Below, piece after piece: positions 60,188-64,000 of a DNA stretch of 64,000 nt. The notes under the pieces were generated by a model, which saw nothing but the letters and a program-made list of their open reading frames with translations, was not told where the DNA came from and searched no databases. Source of the stretch: Hexactinellida sp. DTS-2022. Its lineage: Eukaryota; Porifera; Hexactinellida. The first letter of the stretch is position 1. The number at the start of each line of letters is the position of its first letter. A program made the translations under genes and the position numbers. The DNA lies in assembly GCA_028753945.1 (NCBI GenBank), contig JAPNXP010000004.1, forward strand, positions 2,542,001 to 2,606,000, given 5' to 3'.

Positions 60188-61678
60188 ATGGGATCACAAA
60201 TGAATCATTCCAAATCATTACAATTTATAATATTTTCACTGATGGCTAATACAGAAGGTGGGCAATTTAGGTTGATCAGGTCATCATCCAGCAAAAAATG
60301 TTGTTTTAAATTAGTAGAAAGTGGAATTATCTACAATAAGCAAAGGATAATCGGTGAAACCACACACTGGCAATGTGAGAGGAAAGGTATTTGTAAAGCA
60401 AGACTCCACACAAAAGGAAGTAAAATAGTAAAGCGGACGGGAGAGCATCTTCATGGTGTCGATACCTCGGGTGTAAACTGCTTGGAAATAAAGGAAGGAA
60501 TAAAGCGAAAAGCACGTGACACCCACGATTCTACCCATCATATCATTGGAAATGAGTTGGAAACAACAAATGGACCAACAGCTGTAAAACTACCTAAGAA
60601 TGAGAGTATGAAGCGTACCATCCGCAGAGAAAGACAAGAAACTGATATCGCTCCTATCCAACCAGTGAACCTTCAAGAGCTTGTTATACCTCCAGAATAT
60701 ATGGTTACCGCTAAAGGGGACAACTTTTTATTGTTTGATTCAGGGCCTGGAGAAATGAGAATCCTAATATTTGGCACACAGAAAAATATTGACATTTTAA
60801 CCAGTTCCCAAATCTGGATTGCAGATGGGACATTTAAAACCGCTCATCCGTTGTTCGCACAAGTGTACACTATTCACGGTCTGCGTGGAGGTCCAAACCC
60901 TCTCCAGGATGGCCATCTTCTACCCAGTCTCTTTGTTTTATTGCCTAATAAGACAGAGCTGACCTATAAGCATATGCGTGAACAAATTAGCGATCTTTGT
61001 CCGACAGCAGCCCCCCCACACATTATAATGGATTTTGAAAAAGCTGCGATTGATGCATTTCAAGCAGAATGGCCAACAACCACTGTGAAGGGCTGTTTCT
61101 TTCACTTTACGCAAAATATATGGCGAAAACTGCAGCCTTAGTATATACATTATGAACATTTGGCTCTTCAACTTAGAATGCTCCCTGCTCTTGCGTTTGC
61201 ATCACCATTTGATGCACCAGATCTCTTCCCTCAGGTGATAGCATAATTGAATATACCAAATTCTGCTGAACTAGCGCTCTACTTTGAGAATACCTACATT
61301 GGCAGGTCATCGCCAGGCGGAGGGCAGGTAGCACCACTATTTCCTATTGACATCTGGAATCACCACCATGATGTTCCTCAGGGCATCCCTCGTACAAATA
61401 ATGCTGTAGAGGCATGGTACAGAAAGTATACAGCCACAATTGGTTGCCATCATCCAAATATTTGGAAGTTTATTAGTTAGCTTAAAAAAGAGCAAGGATT
61501 AGTAGAAATAAAACAAGCAAAGTTTTTATCAGGGGAAAAGCCAACGAAACGTTCTAAAAATTCCTCCAATGAAGAAGCATTATCTACTCTTGTTTTAGGA
61601 TATTTCCATCGATCCCCTATGGAATTTTTGAAAGGAGTTGTTCATAGAAGTTTGCTATCATTTATGAGAATGGAATGA
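60188..61678 (+). pseudogene. FLYWCH-MULE transposase with three in-frame stops
   Basis: One frame runs 497 codons from ATG at 60188 to TGA at 61676-61678. It is interrupted only by TAG (61139), TAA (61244) and TAG (61478), with no frameshift. Residues about 25-90: FLYWCH zinc domain (CCFKLVESGIIYNKQ, HWQCERKGICKARL, GEHLHG). A basic linker follows, then the MULE domain: WIADGTFKTAHPLFAQVYTI (D213), IIMDFEKAAIDAF (D282), GCFFHFTQNIWRKL (C303, H306), LRMLPALAFASP, and after the second stop RTNNAVEAWYRKYTA (catalytic-Glu block) and HHPNIWKFIS. The first 317 codons contain two of the three catalytic acidic residues. Termini and TSD were not identified. A different lineage from the RING-MULE at 7262. 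Confidence 0.9.
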
Positions 61679-61959
61679 TCAACATTCCACTGTTGTGAAG
61701 GAAACTTTTTTAAATCTAATATCGTCATGTGACCCCTCTAATTAACGGAAATTCCATGCTGATTACGAATATCATATTTCTAGAATATCACTCAAAAAGT
61801 TAGATTACATTGATTGGTTAATGATTAACTACTAAATGTAATAAAGTGAGAACTGTGTGAATACTGTAATGGTATACTAAAATTATGGTTCGTACCATGT
61901 CACTAAAATATTGCTTCTCACAGTTACAACTACAAATTCTGTGCATTTCGAACGCGCTT
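61679..61959. other. Unassigned spacer
   Basis: Nothing recognised. Confidence 0.4.
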
Positions 61960-62103
61960 TTCTGCCGCGGATCTACCGCCACGGTCACTTCTACTCTTGA
62001 AGCTACATAGTATTACTAATTCACTGCATGCCTTTGAAGCCACAGGTAAACTGTTCCATACAGGAACCCGTTATTGGGTTTTATCATCAAGAGTCCAGCC
62101 CAG

Positions 62104-62331
62104 AGATGCAGCGTTCTGGACCGGACCGGACCAACCGGTCTCATGTCGGTCCGGTCCGCTTATTTTCAAGTGCGGTCTGGACAGGTCCAAATTAACGATA
62201 TAACGGTCTGGACGGTTCATCGGTCTGGCCCGGCCCAGATCGATCCAATATTTTGATCATACGGTCTGGACCGGTCCTGACTGTCCAGAAAAAAATCATG
62301 ATTGTCCGGTCTGGTCCATGAAATTTCCGTC
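62104..62331. mobile_element. GC-rich MITE of GGTCYGGACC words
   Basis: About 228 bp with left CAGCGTTCTGGACCGGACCG and right (inverted) TTTCATGGACCAGACCGGAC, composed of repeated GGTCTGGACCGG. Flanks CCAGCCCA and CCGTCCCA are compatible with a worn 8-bp TSD. It splits the PEAW^GW codons of the surrounding gene remnant. Confidence 0.7.
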
Positions 62332-62543
62332 CCAAGCTTCTGGAGTAGGTACCCGTCGTTCAATTTGCTCACTAGTGCACCATATTCCAGACTGATATGC
62401 AAATCGTTTAGATTGTTGTAGTAGTGCATCCCGGATAAGCGGTATTCCCTCTATTGTTTTCTCCTGACAACAAAATTCTTTCTTGCTTCATCCACATACT
62501 GCAAATAATTTGCTTTGTCATAAAGAATAACAGTGAAGCGTTC

Positions 62544-63216
62544 TGTTGCATGAGATTTTGAGGCACCATGAGATTTGAGGCACCATGAGATTTTGAGGCA
62601 CTTGTATAGGTGAACCAAGAATACACATCTACCATGAGATTTTGAGGCACCATGAGATTCTGAGGCATTATACTCATTACTGATTACTAATATTGATTGC
62701 TCAATAACGCATATTAAGTTGCATTCCAATAAGGTGCAATTATGAATTCTGATTTCATTATATTATTTTAGACTGTATTTAAAATTCCAAGCAAATAAAC
62801 GAGTCTTGATATGTGTACAATTTTGAGATATTTGCAAATTAAGCATTTGTTTAAGCAAAACTAAATATGTGGAATTAAGTACATAGATGAATGGCCTGGT
62901 ATTCTTCTCTATCCATAAGTGTGGAAATAGATATGCATATATTAATTCTAACAAATGATACAAATTAAACGGGATTAATGTAATTGTATTCCTGAGTTAG
63001 TGTATTAAGTTATAACTCTTGGAAATACAGTGTAGTCTAAAATATATATCATATAGAAGAATCGAATTCCAATAGCTTAAAGACTGAGAATAAAAGAGAT
63101 TGTTGCGCTATATATATATATTGGGTGACTCATACTTAGGGCTGTTTCAAAATGGAACTAATAATAATCAATATAATGCCTCAGAATCTCAGGGTGCCTC
63201 AAAATCTCATGCAACA
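62544..63216. mobile_element. TIR element with 4-bp TSD GTTC
   Basis: 673 bp, ends TGTTGCATGAGATTTTGAGG and its inverse, flanked by GTTC (62540-62543, 63217-63220). Subterminal tandem copies of ATGAGATTTTGAGGCACC (four at the left, two at the right). Setting it aside with one GTTC rejoins LLVE and RFTVI of the host gene frame. Superfamily unknown; 4-bp duplications are known for Chapaev and Academ among others. Confidence 0.88.
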
Positions 63217-63844
63217 GTTCCACCAGCAGGAAATGCTGAAGATCGAATTCTACTTTTGTATAAGGTTGAGTGCAATGTAGGTAAAGGCAACTGTCACATC
63301 ATGATAACAGTTCCATGCATCCCATGCTGACTTCCGGAATCTCCCAAAGAATGCAGATGTAGTTTCACATCCCGTGAAACAATGGAAAACAGGAAGGGCC
63401 AGAGATTCTTCGTAGATTGCATTGATATGATAGTATGTAAAAGTTCTTTCCTGTACCAAAAAGCTAACCCAAATGTTCACATCTTTGCTTATGGCAATCA
63501 AGTGGTGTAACTTTCCAACAAGGATCACCAATACTACATCCTTGTCAAATGTGCGCACTATACACTTAGTATAGCTATTGAAAAGGGCATTCTGTAAAGG
63601 ATCAGCAGTCTGGTATCAGCTTCCCCATGATCACATCGTGTCATAGAACGATCAAATCCTCGAGAATAGCTGTGGCGCCAGTCGTGATGATTATTTATTT
63701 GCCTCCGGGACAATTCACATTGGCAATCTTGTTGGAAAGAAATGCAAACAGTTCTTGTTCATTAGTTGGATCACGTAAGAAATCAGCCCCATTTCTTGGG
63801 AGCTTATTCTTACTTGCAACCTTTCTCCGAATACCTTTACCTCA

Positions 63845-64000
63845 AGGTTGAAACCGAATAATGATATATTTGGTTGAACCGAATATTATTTGCCGAATAG
63901 TTGATATTTGGTTGCAAACCTGATATCATTATTCGCATTCGGTAGGGCAACTATTCATGAATACTGATATTCCGTTCGAGAGGTTTTAACCTTGCAACCC
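63845..64000. mobile_element. Worn MITE of ACCGAATA words at window end
   Basis: Repeated GGTTGAACCGAATATT/CATTCGGT words, partly inverted; AAGGTTGAAACCG at the left and AGGTTTTAACCTTGCAACC at the right edge suggest TIRs. It is probably inserted in or beside the leftward gene remnant, whose GIRRKVASK codons end here. Confidence 0.5.

Larger units (their letters stand above)
61960..63850 (-). pseudogene. Nuclease-like gene family with cysteine-rich tail (copy 2), split by two insertions
   Basis: Leftward blocks in family order: GKGIRRKVASKNKLPRNGAD and FLRDPTNEQELFAFLSNKIA (about 63845-63725), SRGFDRSMTRCDHGEADTRL (about 63660-63600), FDKDVVLVILVGKLHHLIAI and NIWVSFLVQERTFTYYHINA (63552-63425), LALPVFHCFTGCETTSAFFG and SAWDAWNCYHDVTVAFTYIA (63410-63285), FDLQHFLLVE then, across a 673-bp insertion, RFTVILYDKANYLQYVDEAR (62540-62480), EGIPLIRDALLQQSKRFAYQ and SGIWCTSEQIERRVPTPEAW (62450-62335), and across a second insertion GWTLDDKTQ, VPVWNSLPVASKACSELVI (about 62085-62010) and a decayed cysteine tail (RGRKARSKCTEF). 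The EADTR, FTGCDTxS and DxDVVV motifs are typical of an XPG/PIN-like fold. I know this only as an uncharacterised, often multicopy metazoan family. Frameshifts and stops present; the N-terminus lies beyond the window or is lost. Confidence 0.75.

Noticed and set aside
60188-61678. Stop-codon reassignment or readthrough to explain three in-frame stops
   Set aside because: Both TAG and TAA are involved, and other genes in the window use them as normal stops; simple decay is sufficient.
62408-62729. Open frames with repeated SKSHGAS or PQNLMV units as a repetitive protein
   Set aside because: Created by the ATGAGATTTTGAGGCACC subterminal repeats of the inserted element.

Overview
The window is AT-rich eukaryotic DNA, almost certainly from an invertebrate animal. 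It holds THAP-domain P elements, hAT elements of the TTF-finger/DUF4371 type, FLYWCH- and RING-associated MULEs, Helitrons, pogo-like and TTAA-inserting elements, and a metazoan nuclease-like gene family with a cysteine-rich tail. An arthropod (hemipteran or crustacean) would fit, but I cannot fix the species from sequence alone. I found no tRNA or rRNA gene and no convincing intact host gene. The window is a nest of transposons inserted into one another, with many boundaries readable to the base from terminal inverted repeats (TIRs) and target-site duplications (TSDs).

Layout. 0.5-3.2 kb: a decayed P-element transposase split by a Helitron (620-1677, carrying a 292-bp pure GT run) and a hAT MITE (1872-2391). 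3.6-7.1 kb: a DNA transposon with ~194-bp near-identical TIRs and one leftward gene of about 760 codons, with an N-terminal cysteine-rich zinc region and a DDE-like core that recall RAG1/Transib. It is broken only by two small frameshifts and is the best candidate here for a little-described system. 7.3-9.5 kb: a MULE transposase pseudogene interrupted by two elements and followed by a RING finger. 9.6-12.2 kb: minisatellites, a tandem duplication, and a pogo MITE in a foldback element. 12.2-14.3 kb: a hAT pseudogene with an internal inversion. 15.1-16.5 kb: a possible multi-exon host gene on the minus strand.

16.6-21.5 kb: the most complete P element, with its own TTAA and hAT insertions. 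22.2-25.5 kb: four hAT MITEs with 8-bp TSDs and a second, inverted P-element copy. 26-31.4 kb: TTAA, pogo-like and palindromic elements. 32.3-33.2 kb: a cysteine-tail gene remnant split by a hAT MITE. 33.9-38.3 kb: foldback, pogo-like, Helitron and hAT elements, a CGAGTC minisatellite and another P fragment. 39.8-40.4 kb: a Myb/SANT-like DNA-binding gene remnant. 41.4-47.7 kb: three Helitron-like elements. 48.1-52.4 kb: a P fragment and a second hAT pseudogene split by another hAT MITE. 53-58.6 kb: palindromic and TTAA elements and a TIR-bounded unit holding a Ty3/gypsy pol scrap. 60.2-61.7 kb: a FLYWCH-MULE gene with only three in-frame stops. 62-63.9 kb: a second copy of the cysteine-tail family on the minus strand, split by two insertions.

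The genes do not form a host pathway; nearly all encode transposases. The informative content is insertion order, recurrent terminal motifs, and the unusual domain combinations of the 3.6-7.1 kb element and the RING-MULE.
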